The notes under the pieces: generated by a model
What the model saw: only the letters and a program-made list of their open reading frames with translations
What the model was told of the DNA's origin: nothing
The model's database searches: none
Part shown: piece after piece, positions 44,416 through 52,750 of the stretch
Layout: every line of letters begins with the position of its first letter
Position numbering within the stretch: position 1 is the stretch's first letter
From: Lachnospiraceae bacterium
GTDB taxonomy: Bacteria > Bacillota > Clostridia > Lachnospirales > Lachnospiraceae
Direction of reading: 5' to 3'
Assembly (NCBI GenBank): GCA_024403275.1
Contig: JAKSSD010000002.1
Span: 103,332-167,331 of the forward strand
DNA: 64,000 bases
Translations under genes and position numbers: made by a program

Positions 44416-45996
44416 ATGGCGTTAATAATCGATAATATACTAATGTTTATTGAAAAGGTACTTGAAGTAATAACTAATGTTAATGGATCAGTTAATGATT
44501 TTATTTGGGGAACTGTAGGTTTAGTACTTCTTATTGGAACTGGAATTATAATGACTTGCGCAACAAAGTTTTTCCAGATTGTGAGACTTCCACACTGGGT
44601 TAAGAAAACTATTGGTGGTGTGTTCCATAAGAGTAGTCATAACAAGAAAGAAAAAGGATCTGTATCTCAGTTCCAGGCTCTTTGTACAGCGCTTGCTGCT
44701 ACAATTGGTACAGGTAATATCGTAGGTGTTTCTTCAGCCATCGTAGTTGGTGGACCAGGTGCAGTATTCTGGATGTGGATTGCAGCTTTCTTTGGAATGA
44801 TGACAAACTATTCAGAAAATATACTTGGTATTTTCTATAGAAGAAAAAATAAAGACGGCGAGTGGTCTGGTGGTGCAATGTATTTCCTTCAGGATGGTCT
44901 TGGATCATATAAGGGAATGAAGTGGGTAGGAAAGGTACTTGCTATTGTTTTCTCATGTTTTGCAGTACTTGCATCATTCGGTATTGGTAACATGGGACAG
45001 ATTAACAAGATTACATTGAACATTGAATCAGCTTTCTTTGGTGAAAAAGCTAGTAATTTAGTTCTTCATCTTGGTAACGCATTTTCAATTAAGGTAGTTC
45101 CTTTATGCATTGGTATCTCATTAATGATTCTTGCTGCAGTTATTGTAATTGGTGGACTTAAGAGAATTGCAGCAGTAGCAGAAAAGGTAGTTCCTTTTAT
45201 GGCAGTGCTTTATATTCTTGGAGCTTTGGTTCTTTGTATTGTTAATATTACAATGATTCCAACAGCATTCTTATCTATCTTCAAATTTGCATTTGGAGTT
45301 AAAGCGGTTGCAGGTGGTGCAGTTGGTGTAGCTATTTCAACAGTTATCAAACAGGGTTGTAAGAGAGGTGTATTCTCAAATGAAGCTGGTCTTGGTTCAT
45401 CTGTTATGGTTCATTCAAACTCAGATGTTAAAGAGCCAATCAAGCAGGGACTTTGGGGTATCTTTGAAGTATTTGCAGATACATTTGTTGTTTGTACTAT
45501 GACAGCTATGGTAGTTCTTACATCAGGTGCGATAGATTTAAACACTGGACTTACAGTAGAAGGTGTAAATGATTCTACATTAGTTGCTAAGGCATTTAGT
45601 AATGTATTTGGTATTGGTGGTGAGTGGTTTATCGCTATAGCTATTCTTCTCTTCGCATTTACAACAGTTCTTGGATGGTCACATTATGGTAGCAAGTCAG
45701 TTGAGTATCTTTTCGGACTTACAGCTACTAAGGTATATAAAGTTATTTTCGTTCTCATGGTTGTAGCAGGTGCAGTTATGGAAAGTTCACTTGCATGGGA
45801 TATTTCAGATACATTTAACGGACTTATGATGATTCCTAACCTTATCGGTGTTATTTCTCTTTGTCCATTAGTTGTAAAATTAACTAACAACTATGTTGAT
45901 CGTAAGATTAAGGGCAAGGAAGTTAAACCACTTCTTTCATATGATCCAACAATTCAGGAGGAGCACGAGAAGTTGGTTGCTAACGGAGCAGAATAA
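44416..45996 (+). CDS. Alanine/glycine:cation symporter family protein
   Basis: The 526-residue polytopic protein has the AGCS signature regions: GTVGLVLLIGTGIIMT, LAATIGTGNIVGVSSAI with the sodium/substrate glycines, and GCKRGVFSNEAGLGSS. About 10-11 membrane segments are seen. It brings in alanine or glycine with Na+ or H+. AGGAGG overlaps the previous stop, giving tight coupling to the acyltransferase gene. Confidence 0.93.
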   Translation: MALIIDNILMFIEKVLEVITNVNGSVNDFIWGTVGLVLLIGTGIIMTCATKFFQIVRLPHWVKKTIGGVFHKSSHNKKEKGSVSQFQALCTALAATIGTGNIVGVSSAIVVGGPGAVFWMWIAAFFGMMTNYSENILGIFYRRKNKDGEWSGGAMYFLQDGLGSYKGMKWVGKVLAIVFSCFAVLASFGIGNMGQINKITLNIESAFFGEKASNLVLHLGNAFSIKVVPLCIGISLMILAAVIVIGGLKRIAAVAEKVVPFMAVLYILGALVLCIVNITMIPTAFLSIFKFAFGVKAVAGGAVGVAISTVIKQGCKRGVFSNEAGLGSSVMVHSNSDVKEPIKQGLWGIFEVFADTFVVCTMTAMVVLTSGAIDLNTGLTVEGVNDSTLVAKAFSNVFGIGGEWFIAIAILLFAFTTVLGWSHYGSKSVEYLFGLTATKVYKVIFVLMVVAGAVMESSLAWDISDTFNGLMMIPNLIGVISLCPLVVKLTNNYVDRKIKGKEVKPLLSYDPTIQEEHEKLVANGAE

Positions 45997-46016
45997 GCTC
46001 TAGAAAGGGGGTTTTT

Positions 46017-46568
46017 ATGAAAGTTAATTTTTTTACAGCACAATTACTTTTATGGAAACGAATATTTGATTACAAGGGGAAGAGCAGTCCAAAAGAATAT
46101 TGGTATCCTGCCATTGTTCAGATAGTATTATGTGTATTAGGTGCTTTTAATTTATTACTTAGCACAATTTTACTTAAATTTGCAGCATTTAATATCGCAT
46201 TTGCTGTTATAGGTGTATTGTTTCTTGTTTATCCTACACTTGCGATTATTCCAAGCATTGCATTAACAGTCAGAAGACTTAGAGATGCTGGGAAGAGTGG
46301 ATGGTGGACAATGCTTCTATTATTTGTTGGTGTTGGTACAATTATTGTTCTATATTTGTGTGCTGGAGCATCAACTGTTTCTGGGGCAATGTTTAGAAAT
46401 ATATTTGATCCATTTTATAATGAGGCACCAGCGGTATATGGACCACCAGAATGGTTTGATCCAGATAATAATATTAATAATGATGTGTATGGACCGCCTG
46501 ATTGGTTTGATCCTTCAGATAATGAAGAACCAGCGGTGTATGGACCACCAGATTGGCTTGATGATTAA
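46017..46568 (+). CDS. DUF805 membrane protein with a C-terminal 17-residue tandem repeat
   Basis: The first 125 residues form a DUF805 domain: a starting WKRIFDYKGKSSPKEYWY and the family motif LTVRRLRDAGKSGWW, with about three to four membrane segments. The last 45 residues are three copies of a 17-residue unit: VYGPPEWFDP at 140, VYGPPDWFDP at 157 and VYGPPDWLDD at 174, separated by seven Asn/Asp/Glu-rich residues; FDP at 130-132 may be a degenerate earlier unit. The tail is acidic, Trp/Tyr/Pro-rich and polar. AAAGGGGG precedes the ATG. A radical SAM/SPASM gene follows 46 bases downstream. Confidence 0.85.
   Translation: MKVNFFTAQLLLWKRIFDYKGKSSPKEYWYPAIVQIVLCVLGAFNLLLSTILLKFAAFNIAFAVIGVLFLVYPTLAIIPSIALTVRRLRDAGKSGWWTMLLLFVGVGTIIVLYLCAGASTVSGAMFRNIFDPFYNEAPAVYGPPEWFDPDNNINNDVYGPPDWFDPSDNEEPAVYGPPDWLDD
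46434..46565 (+). repeat. 51-bp tandem coding repeat (VYGPPDWFDP units)
   Basis: Two full units and a partial third of 51 bp encode the repeated tail of the DUF805 protein. Synonymous differences exist (GTATATGGACCACCA, GTGTATGGACCGCCT, GTGTATGGACCACCA), so the protein motif appears conserved rather than recently copied. Confidence 0.85.
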
Positions 46569-46614
46569 TATTATTTAGAATAATAGCAAAGTACTTATAT
46601 GGAGTATTAATTAT

Positions 46615-47706
46615 ATGAAAAACAATTCCGGCAGAACAATTGATGTTAAAATTGAACATATGCAGGAACTTGCTAAATATCGAGATGAACAATTGAGACC
46701 TAACCCAGAGCTTAGGTCTCTTTTCTTAGAAATTACACCATTTTGCAATGAGCATTGTTTACATTGTGGATCAAGATGTGGCGATATAGATGTAAGTGGA
46801 ATGCTTTCAAAAGAAGAAATATTTAAATTATTAGATGATTTTAAGCGTGACTTTAATGTAAAAAAGACAAGATTTTGTGTCACAGGAGGAGAACCTCTTT
46901 TAAGGCCTGAATTTTTCGAGATAATGGAATATGCTAACAAGCTTGGGATTGGCTGGGGCATGACTTCAAATGGCACACTTATTACTAAAGAAGTGGCTAG
47001 AAAGCTAAGGGATACAGGTCTTCGTACAGTATCAATAAGTGTTGATGGTCTCAAAAATAATCATGAATGGTTCAGACAGTCACCAGGAAGCTATGAAAAA
47101 ACAATAGAGGGTATTAAAAACCTTTTAGAGGTGGGTATTTCTCATGTTCAAATAACTACAGTTGTTTATCATAAGAATATAAATGAATTACCTAAAATGT
47201 ATAAGGAATTCAAAAAAATAGGAGTTAAATCCTGGCGAGTTATTAATATAGAACCAATTGGTCGAGCAAAAGAAAATACGGACTTAATGTTATCAGTTGA
47301 TGAATATAAGAAATTGTTTAAATTTATACGTGATAACAGATTCAAGAGTAAAATGGAAGTTTGCTACGGGTGCTCCCATTATCTTGGGGCAGACATGGAA
47401 GCGGAAGTCAGAAAGTGGTATTTCCTTTGTAATGCAGGAGTTTATACGGCCAGCGTAATGTATAATGGAGATATCGGTGGATGTTTGGATATCGAGCGCC
47501 GACCAGAGCTTATACAAGGTAATATTAGAAAAGATAACCTTAAGGATATTTGGCTTAATAAATTTGAGAATTTTCGAAATGACTATAGAAAGACTGGAAA
47601 ATGTGCCAACTGTCCAGATTACAAGTTCTGTGCGGGAGACTCATTCCATACATGGGATTTTGAAAGAATGGAGCCAGCGCTTTGTATGAAGGGCATTTTG
47701 TTTTAA
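46615..47706 (+). CDS. Radical SAM/SPASM-domain protein
   Basis: The 363-residue enzyme has the AdoMet cluster motif CX3CX2C at 44-51 (CNEHCLHC), GGEP at 91-94 and a C-terminal SPASM domain with eight further cysteines: 250, 253, 272, 290, 330, 333, 339 and 357, enough for two auxiliary [4Fe-4S] clusters. SPASM enzymes typically modify peptides or proteins (anSME, sactionine and PQQ maturases) or bind them. No leader-binding RRE domain is seen. The repeat-tailed DUF805 protein directly upstream is a candidate substrate (inference). The ATG is reached after an AT-rich gap; GGAG at 46601 is the ribosome site. Confidence 0.9.
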   Translation: MKNNSGRTIDVKIEHMQELAKYRDEQLRPNPELRSLFLEITPFCNEHCLHCGSRCGDIDVSGMLSKEEIFKLLDDFKRDFNVKKTRFCVTGGEPLLRPEFFEIMEYANKLGIGWGMTSNGTLITKEVARKLRDTGLRTVSISVDGLKNNHEWFRQSPGSYEKTIEGIKNLLEVGISHVQITTVVYHKNINELPKMYKEFKKIGVKSWRVINIEPIGRAKENTDLMLSVDEYKKLFKFIRDNRFKSKMEVCYGCSHYLGADMEAEVRKWYFLCNAGVYTASVMYNGDIGGCLDIERRPELIQGNIRKDNLKDIWLNKFENFRNDYRKTGKCANCPDYKFCAGDSFHTWDFERMEPALCMKGILF

Positions 47707-47721
47707 TAATTGGAGGGCGAT

Positions 47722-47898
47722 ATGGATATATCATGTGAAGAATGTGCCAATTTCGTTTTCGATGATGATATAGAAGATTGGGTATGTCTTGTTAATATGG
47801 ATGAGGATGAGTATGTCAGATTTATGACAGATTCTCATTATCAATGTCCATATTATCAATGTGGAGATGAGTATAAGGTAGTTAGACATCAGATGTAA
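47722..47898 (+). CDS. Small cysteine-rich acidic protein (DUF6472-like), 58 residues
   Basis: Five cysteines at 5, 8, 22, 42 and 47 in an acidic, aromatic-rich chain; the pattern CEECANFVFD...VCLVNMDEDEYVRFM...QCPYY...DEYKVVRHQM resembles the small DUF6472-type proteins widespread in Lachnospiraceae, as I recall. A metal or cluster site is likely. TTGGAGGGCGAT is the ribosome site of the ATG at 47722, so the TTG at 47710 is not the start. It lies between the radical SAM and sirtuin genes. Confidence 0.75.
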   Translation: MDISCEECANFVFDDDIEDWVCLVNMDEDEYVRFMTDSHYQCPYYQCGDEYKVVRHQM

Positions 47899-47912
47899 TA
47901 AAGGGTGATTTT

Positions 47913-48632
47913 ATGAATGAAAAAATAGCCACATTGAAAAAGTGGATTGATGAAAGTGATAATATAGTATTTTTTGGTGGAGCTGGCGTATCTACAGAAA
48001 GCGGTATTCCAGACTTTAGAAGTGTAGATGGACTATATAATCAAAAATACGATTATCCGCCAGAAACAATATTAAGTCATACATTCTTTATGCGAAAAAC
48101 TGATGAGTTTTACAGATTTTATCAGGATAAGCTAATGATTGATAATGTATTACCTAATAAAGCACATCTTAAATTAGCTGAGCTTGAGAGAGAAGGTAAG
48201 CTAAAGGCAGTCATAACTCAGAATATTGATGGGCTTCACCAAGCCGCAGGAAGCAAAGAGGTAATGGAACTTCATGGAAGCATTCAGAGAAACTATTGCA
48301 TGAAGTGTGGAAAGTTTTTTGATTTTAAATATATGAAAGAATCAAATGGAGTTCCTCATTGCGATGAATGTTCGGGAGTCATTAAGCCAGATGTTGTTTT
48401 GTATGAAGAAGGGCTTGATGAAGTTACTATTGAAAAATCCGTTAATTATATAAGAAATGCAGATGTTCTTATTATAGGTGGAACATCACTTGCAGTTTAT
48501 CCCGCAGCCGGGCTTATTGATTATTACAGAGGAAATAAACTGGTATTGATTAATTTGTCTTCAACACCAAAAGATGGAATGGCTGATCTATGTATAGAAG
48601 GCAAGATTGGTGAAGTTTTATCACAGATTTAG
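47913..48632 (+). CDS. Sir2-family NAD-dependent protein deacylase
   Basis: The 239-residue sirtuin has GGAGVSTESGIPDFR (NAD), TQNIDGLHQAAG (catalytic), LHGS with the catalytic His, and a zinc module CMKCGKFF...CDEC. It removes acetyl or other acyl groups from lysines using NAD. The residues (Tyr/Arg) selecting succinyl substrates in class III (YxxR) are not evident; YDYPPE occupies the helix region. AAAGGGTG is a fair ribosome binding site. Confidence 0.93.
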   Translation: MNEKIATLKKWIDESDNIVFFGGAGVSTESGIPDFRSVDGLYNQKYDYPPETILSHTFFMRKTDEFYRFYQDKLMIDNVLPNKAHLKLAELEREGKLKAVITQNIDGLHQAAGSKEVMELHGSIQRNYCMKCGKFFDFKYMKESNGVPHCDECSGVIKPDVVLYEEGLDEVTIEKSVNYIRNADVLIIGGTSLAVYPAAGLIDYYRGNKLVLINLSSTPKDGMADLCIEGKIGEVLSQI

Positions 48633-48641
48633 GAGAAAAAT

Positions 48642-48812
48642 ATGGCGTCATTTAACGAAGGAGATATTATTTTACTAAAAAAAATGCATCCGTGTGGTGG
48701 TTATGAATGGAAAGTATTGCGGTCAGGAACTGATTGCAGGCTTGAATGCACAAGATGTGGACATCAGGTTGAAATAGCCAGAGGAAAGCTAGAAAAAAAC
48801 TTGAAAAAATAA
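48642..48812 (+). CDS. DUF951-family small protein, 56 residues
   Basis: The short frame codes an OB-like, zinc-ribbon-type protein: FNEGDIILLKKMHPCGGYEWKV is the DUF951 signature and ECTRCG follows, giving three cysteines (18, 32 by DCR, 36/39 by CTRC). AGGAGA is 5 bases ahead of the ATG, 9 bases after the sirtuin stop. The family is widespread in Firmicutes, often upstream of rpsF, as here; its function is unknown. The frame is below 60 codons and is easily missed. Confidence 0.88.
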   Translation: MASFNEGDIILLKKMHPCGGYEWKVLRSGTDCRLECTRCGHQVEIARGKLEKNLKK

Positions 48813-48814
48813 CC

Positions 48815-48843
48815 TTGCGAAGTGTTATAGAGTATGATAATAT
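48815..48843 (+). promoter_or_regulatory. Promoter of the rpsF-ssb-rpsR operon
   Basis: TTGCGA (48815-48820), 17-bp spacer, TAATAT (48838-48843). It starts just after the DUF951 stop codon and leaves a leader of about 70 bases. Confidence 0.55.
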
Positions 48844-48869
48844 ATTAATTCGTGATGAAATAAACAATT

Positions 48870-48900
48870 CCTTGCTCCTAACCAAAGGTAGGGGCCAGAG
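48870..48900 (+). promoter_or_regulatory. Putative S6:S18-type leader hairpin of rpsF
   Basis: GCTCCTA (48874-48880) and TAGGGGC (48889-48895) pair (one wobble) around the loop ACCAAAGG, 25 bases before the rpsF start. Many bacteria carry an S6:S18-binding RNA leader at this place for autoregulation. Location and shape fit; I could not confirm the consensus. Confidence 0.4.
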
Positions 48901-48920
48901 ACCAAAAGGAGGTAACTAGC

Positions 48921-49211
48921 ATGAATAAGTATGAATTATGTTTGGTTGTCAATGCTAAGATCGAAGATGACGAAAGAGCAGCAGTTGTAGACAAGTGCAA
49001 GGCTTTAGTAGAAAGATTCGGTGGTACAATCGCTGAAGTTGAAGATGCTGGAAAGAAGAAATTAGCTTACGATATTCAGCATATGCATGAAGGATTTTAC
49101 TACTTCGTTCGTTTCGATGCTGAAACAACAGCACCAGCCGAAATCGAAAACAGAATCCGTATTATGGACAACGTGCTTAGATTCTTAGTTGTTAGAATTG
49201 ACGAACAATAA
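48921..49211 (+). CDS. rpsF: Ribosomal protein bS6
   Basis: The 96-residue protein has the bS6 pattern MNKYELCLVVNAKIEDDER and GKKKLAYDIQHMHEGFYYFVRFDAE. It forms a heterodimer with bS18 on the 30S platform. AAAGGAGGT is a near-perfect ribosome binding site. The order rpsF-ssb-rpsR is the standard Firmicutes operon. Confidence 0.97.
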   Translation: MNKYELCLVVNAKIEDDERAAVVDKCKALVERFGGTIAEVEDAGKKKLAYDIQHMHEGFYYFVRFDAETTAPAEIENRIRIMDNVLRFLVVRIDEQ

Positions 49212-49229
49212 GAAGAAAGTAGGTAAAAT

Positions 49230-49658
49230 ATGAATAAAGTAATTCTTATGGGTCGTTTGACTCGTGATCCCGAAACAAGAGGTGAAGGTACTTCTCTTGT
49301 TACAAGATATAGTCTTGCAGTAGATAGAAGATTTTCAAGAAATGAAGAGAACAATACAGATTTCATCAATATTGTTGCTTTCGGAAAATCAGGTGAATTT
49401 GCACAGAGATATTTTAAGAAGGGAACGAAAGTATTGCTTACAGGTCGTATTCAGACAGGTAGCTATACTAACAAGGATGGTCAGAGGGTATATACAACAG
49501 ATGTTATAGCCGAAGATCAGGAGTTTGCTGAAAGCAAGAATGCTTCAGGAAACAACGGGGGACAGACAGATACATATTCATCCTCAAGTAATTCTGTTCA
49601 GGATGATGGAGATTTTATGAATCTCTCTGACGGAGTAAAGGATGATATGCCGTTTTAA
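49230..49658 (+). CDS. ssb: Single-stranded DNA-binding protein
   Basis: The 142-residue protein has an N-terminal OB fold (MNKVILMGRLTRDPETR, FSRNEENNTDFINIVAFGK, KGTKVLLTGRIQTGSY), a disordered Ser/Gly/Gln linker and the acidic tip DDMPF that recruits repair and replication proteins. It lies between rpsF and rpsR. Confidence 0.97.
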   Translation: MNKVILMGRLTRDPETRGEGTSLVTRYSLAVDRRFSRNEENNTDFINIVAFGKSGEFAQRYFKKGTKVLLTGRIQTGSYTNKDGQRVYTTDVIAEDQEFAESKNASGNNGGQTDTYSSSSNSVQDDGDFMNLSDGVKDDMPF

Positions 49659-49676
49659 TAATTAGGAGGAATAATT

Positions 49677-49943
49677 ATGGCATTCGTTAAAGCAGATAAA
49701 TCAGCCGATTCTCCAATGAAGAGAAAAGGCGGAATGCGCAGAAGAAAGAAAGTATGCGTATTTTGTGGTAAAGATAATGTTATCGATTACAAGGATACTG
49801 CAAAGCTCAAAAGATACGTATCTGAGAGCGGAAAGATTCTTCCAAGAAGAATCACAGGTACTTGTGCAAAGCATCAGAGAGCTTTGACTGTAGCTATTAA
49901 GAGAGCACGTCACGTAGCACTTATGCCTTATACAATGGATTAA
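49677..49943 (+). CDS. rpsR: Ribosomal protein bS18
   Basis: The 88-residue basic protein contains [24 protein letters not shown] and [23 protein letters not shown], with three cysteines in the zinc-type (C+) arrangement. AGGAGG precedes the ATG. It ends the operon. Confidence 0.97.
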   Translation: MAFVKADKSADSPMKRKGGMRRRKKVCVFCGKDNVIDYKDTAKLKRYVSESGKILPRRITGTCAKHQRALTVAIKRARHVALMPYTMD

Positions 49944-49957
49944 TTTAAATGATTGAT

Positions 49958-49990
49958 AAAACGCATTTCTTTGAAATGCGTTTTGTTGTT
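49958..49990 (+). terminator. Rho-independent terminator after rpsR
   Basis: AAAACGCATTTC and GAAATGCGTTTT form a perfect 12-bp stem with a 3-nt loop; T-rich GTTGTTTTT follows. Confidence 0.9.
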
Positions 49991-50045
49991 TTTAAAGGCT
50001 TAAAAGCAATAAAATTATAAGCTTATTAATTGAAAAGAATTTAAG

Positions 50046-50085
50046 ATACTAACCGGGAACTATCTGCTCTCGGTTAGTATTTTTT
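50046..50085 (+). terminator. Second, isolated terminator-like hairpin
   Basis: ATACTAACCG and CGGTTAGTAT form a perfect 10-bp stem around a 15-nt loop, followed by five to six T. No coding gene lies between it and the rpsR terminator 60 bases upstream. It may be a backup terminator or the 3' end of a small RNA. The rest of the 296-base gap holds AT-rich sequence and the gdpP promoter. Confidence 0.65.
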
Positions 50086-50182
50086 AATTAAGAAGTAAAT
50101 ATATGGCTTATGAATTAATGCATATATCGGGATTAAGGTCAGATTGCATAATAAATCTAATATGGCAATTCAAAAATAGAAG

Positions 50183-50191
50183 TGTTATAAT
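50183..50191 (+). promoter_or_regulatory. Extended -10 promoter of gdpP
   Basis: TGTTATAAT gives TG-n-TATAAT about 45 bases before the gdpP start; the -35 position 17 bp upstream (TGGCAA) is poor. Confidence 0.5.
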
Positions 50192-50238
50192 TAAGTATCT
50201 TTACGATTACGACCGAATTAAGCGAAAGGGTAATAAAT

Positions 50239-52284
50239 ATGGCCAAAAAGGTTAAGGTAAAAGGAAAGTTAAGATTATATTTTGTATTATTAATAGCGTT
50301 TGGCATAATACTTACATTTATTAATATACCAATATATTTTCTGAATATATTCTCGGGACTTGTCATTTCACTTTTCCTGATTATTTATTTTATTGGTTTG
50401 TTTGTAATGTGGGCATACCTGCAAAGATATATAGTCGATGAGATGGTTAATTTCGCCATGGGCTTTGGGCAGATTCAGAAGAAACTTCTCAAAGAACTGG
50501 ATTTACCATATGTACTTATTGATAGAAAAGCCAAAATTCTTTGGGCAAATGATAAATTTATATCTGTTACAGGAAAAGAAGGAGTTTCAGGTAAGTCAAT
50601 TTCGAATGTATTTAGCGAGATTACTCATGAAATTCTTCCTGAAGAAGAATATGAGAAAGAAGTAAGAATATCTTTTGATTCGAGGGAATTTAGAGCCAAG
50701 ATTAGAAAGATTAATATTGAAGGTCTTATTGAAGATAGTCCATTGATAGAGGATGTAACAGATGATAACTATCTATATGGTTTATATCTTTTTGATGAAA
50801 CTGCTTTAAAGATTGCGCTTAAGGAAATTGATGATCAGAGCGTAGTAGTAGGTATGATTTACCTTGATAACTATGAAGAAGCTCTTGAAAATGTAGATGA
50901 TGTAAGAAAATCACTTCTTCTTGCGTTGGTAGATAGAAAGATTACTCAGTGTATCTCATCTGTAGACGGTATCGTAAGAAAGACAGAGAAGGATAAATAT
51001 TTACTTATTCTTAGAAAGAAAGCATTAGCAGAGCTTAAGGAAAGCAGATTTGATATTCTTGAAGAAATCAAGACAGTAAGTATAGGTAATGAAAGACCAA
51101 TTACATTGAGTATTGGTATTGGTCTTGATGGTTTGTCATATAGCCAGAATAGTGAATTTGCAAGAGCTGCAATTGATCTTGCTTTAGGTAGAGGTGGAGA
51201 TCAGGCAGTTGTTAAGTCTCCAGGAAATGTTCAGTATTATGGTGGTAAGAGCCAGCAGACAGAGAAGAATACAAGAGTAAAGGCGAGAGTAAAAGCACAG
51301 GCCTTGAGAGAAATTCTTATTAATAAAGAACAGATCTTTATTATGGGACATCGAATTGGTGATGTTGACAGTTTTGGTTCAGCAATTGGTATTTATTGTG
51401 TAGCGAAGGCTCTTGAGAAGAAGGCTTATATTGTTATGAATGATATTACTCCTTCTTTAAAGCCACTTGTAGATTTATTTACAAATAATAAGGAAGCTTA
51501 TCCAGATCTTATTATTAAGAGTGAGGCTGCTCTTCAGATGGTTGGAAATAATGCAGCATTAGTAGTAGTTGATACAAACAAGCCATCTATTGCAGAGTGT
51601 CCAGAACTTCTTAAGTATTGTAAGGCTATCGTAGTTCTTGATCATCACAGACAGGGAGAAGAAACAATTGATAATGCTACATTATCTTATGTAGAGCCAT
51701 ATGCTTCATCAGCATGTGAAATGGTTGCAGAAATACTTCAGTATGTAGATGATGGAATTAAATTAAGTGGTATCGAGGCGGATACTCTTTATTCAGGTAT
51801 TATGATTGATACCAACAATTTTGTTACGAAAACAGGTGTTAGAACTTTTGAAGCTGCAGCTTTCTTAAGAAGAAATGGTGCGGATGTAACAAGAGTTAGA
51901 AAATTATTCAGAGAAGATGCTTCTGAATATCTTGCAAAAGCAAAGACAATCAAAGATACAACAATTTATAGAAATGACTATGCAATTGCAATTTGTGATG
52001 CATCAGGTTGTCAGAGTCCAACTATAGTTGCAGCTCAGGCAGCTAATGAATTGTTAAATATTAAGGGAGTCAAAGCAAGCTTTGTATTTACAGAATACCA
52101 GAGTAAAGTATTCTTAAGTGCCAGATCAATTGATGAGCTCAATGTTCAGGTTGTAACGGAGAAGTTAGGTGGTGGCGGCCATATGAATATTGCTGGAGCG
52201 CAGTTTGAAAATGTTACAGCAGAAGAGGCTGCAGATATGCTTAGGGCCACAATTGACTCAATGATAGAAAATGAAGAAATATAG
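50239..52284 (+). CDS. gdpP: Cyclic-di-AMP phosphodiesterase GdpP
   Basis: The 681-residue protein has two membrane segments (about 12-60), a PAS-like domain (85-165), a degenerate GGDEF domain (170-310, without a GGDEF motif) and a DHH/DHHA1 phosphodiesterase with IMGHRIGDVDSFGSAIG, VVLDHHRQG and the late GGGGHMNIAGA. It degrades c-di-AMP, the Firmicutes signal for K+ balance and cell-wall strength, so it may influence the TrkAH system at 1.8-4.6 kb. It precedes rplI and dnaB in the usual order. Confidence 0.95.
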   Translation: MAKKVKVKGKLRLYFVLLIAFGIILTFINIPIYFLNIFSGLVISLFLIIYFIGLFVMWAYLQRYIVDEMVNFAMGFGQIQKKLLKELDLPYVLIDRKAKILWANDKFISVTGKEGVSGKSISNVFSEITHEILPEEEYEKEVRISFDSREFRAKIRKINIEGLIEDSPLIEDVTDDNYLYGLYLFDETALKIALKEIDDQSVVVGMIYLDNYEEALENVDDVRKSLLLALVDRKITQCISSVDGIVRKTEKDKYLLILRKKALAELKESRFDILEEIKTVSIGNERPITLSIGIGLDGLSYSQNSEFARAAIDLALGRGGDQAVVKSPGNVQYYGGKSQQTEKNTRVKARVKAQALREILINKEQIFIMGHRIGDVDSFGSAIGIYCVAKALEKKAYIVMNDITPSLKPLVDLFTNNKEAYPDLIIKSEAALQMVGNNAALVVVDTNKPSIAECPELLKYCKAIVVLDHHRQGEETIDNATLSYVEPYASSACEMVAEILQYVDDGIKLSGIEADTLYSGIMIDTNNFVTKTGVRTFEAAAFLRRNGADVTRVRKLFREDASEYLAKAKTIKDTTIYRNDYAIAICDASGCQSPTIVAAQAANELLNIKGVKASFVFTEYQSKVFLSARSIDELNVQVVTEKLGGGGHMNIAGAQFENVTAEEAADMLRATIDSMIENEEI

Positions 52285-52299
52285 GAAAGGATATTAGTC

Positions 52300-52746
52300 A
52301 TGAAAGTTATTTTATTACAGGATGTAAAATCTCTTGGCAAAAAGGGAGAGACAGTAGAAGTTAGTGACGGATATGCAAGAAATTTCGTTTTACCTAAAAA
52401 ATTAGGCGTTGAAGCAAACGCTGCAAATATGAATGATCTTAAATTACAGAAAGCAAATCAGGAAAAGGTTGCTAAACAGCAGCTTGATGATGCTAAAGCT
52501 CTTGCAGAAGAGATTGAAAAGATTAAGGTTAAATTGTTGATTAAGACTGGTGAAGGCGGAAGAAGCTTCGGTTCAATAACTGGAAAAGAAATTGCTAAAG
52601 CTCTCAAGGACCAGCACAACATCGAAATTGATAAGAAGAAAATTGTATTAAATGATGCAATCAAAAATATGGGTGAGTTTCATGTAGGAATTAAGCTTCA
52701 TCCAAAGGTAACTGCTACTCTTACAGTTGTTGTAGATGGAGAATAA
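52300..52746 (+). CDS. rplI: Ribosomal protein bL9
   Basis: The 148-residue protein begins MKVILLQDVKSLGKKGETVEVSDGYARNFVLPK, the highly conserved bL9 N-domain, followed by the long connecting helix and the C-domain with GEGGRSFGSITGKEIAKAL. It sits 15 bases after gdpP and 4 bases before dnaB. Confidence 0.97.
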   Translation: MKVILLQDVKSLGKKGETVEVSDGYARNFVLPKKLGVEANAANMNDLKLQKANQEKVAKQQLDDAKALAEEIEKIKVKLLIKTGEGGRSFGSITGKEIAKALKDQHNIEIDKKKIVLNDAIKNMGEFHVGIKLHPKVTATLTVVVDGE

Positions 52747-52750
52747 TTGA

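Noticed and set aside
46434-46565. CRISPR-like repeats
   Set aside because: The 51-bp period is in frame with the DUF805 gene and differences fall at synonymous sites; spacers are not unique.
50190-50238. Riboswitch in the gdpP leader
   Set aside because: The leader is about 45 bases with no pairing that fits a known class.
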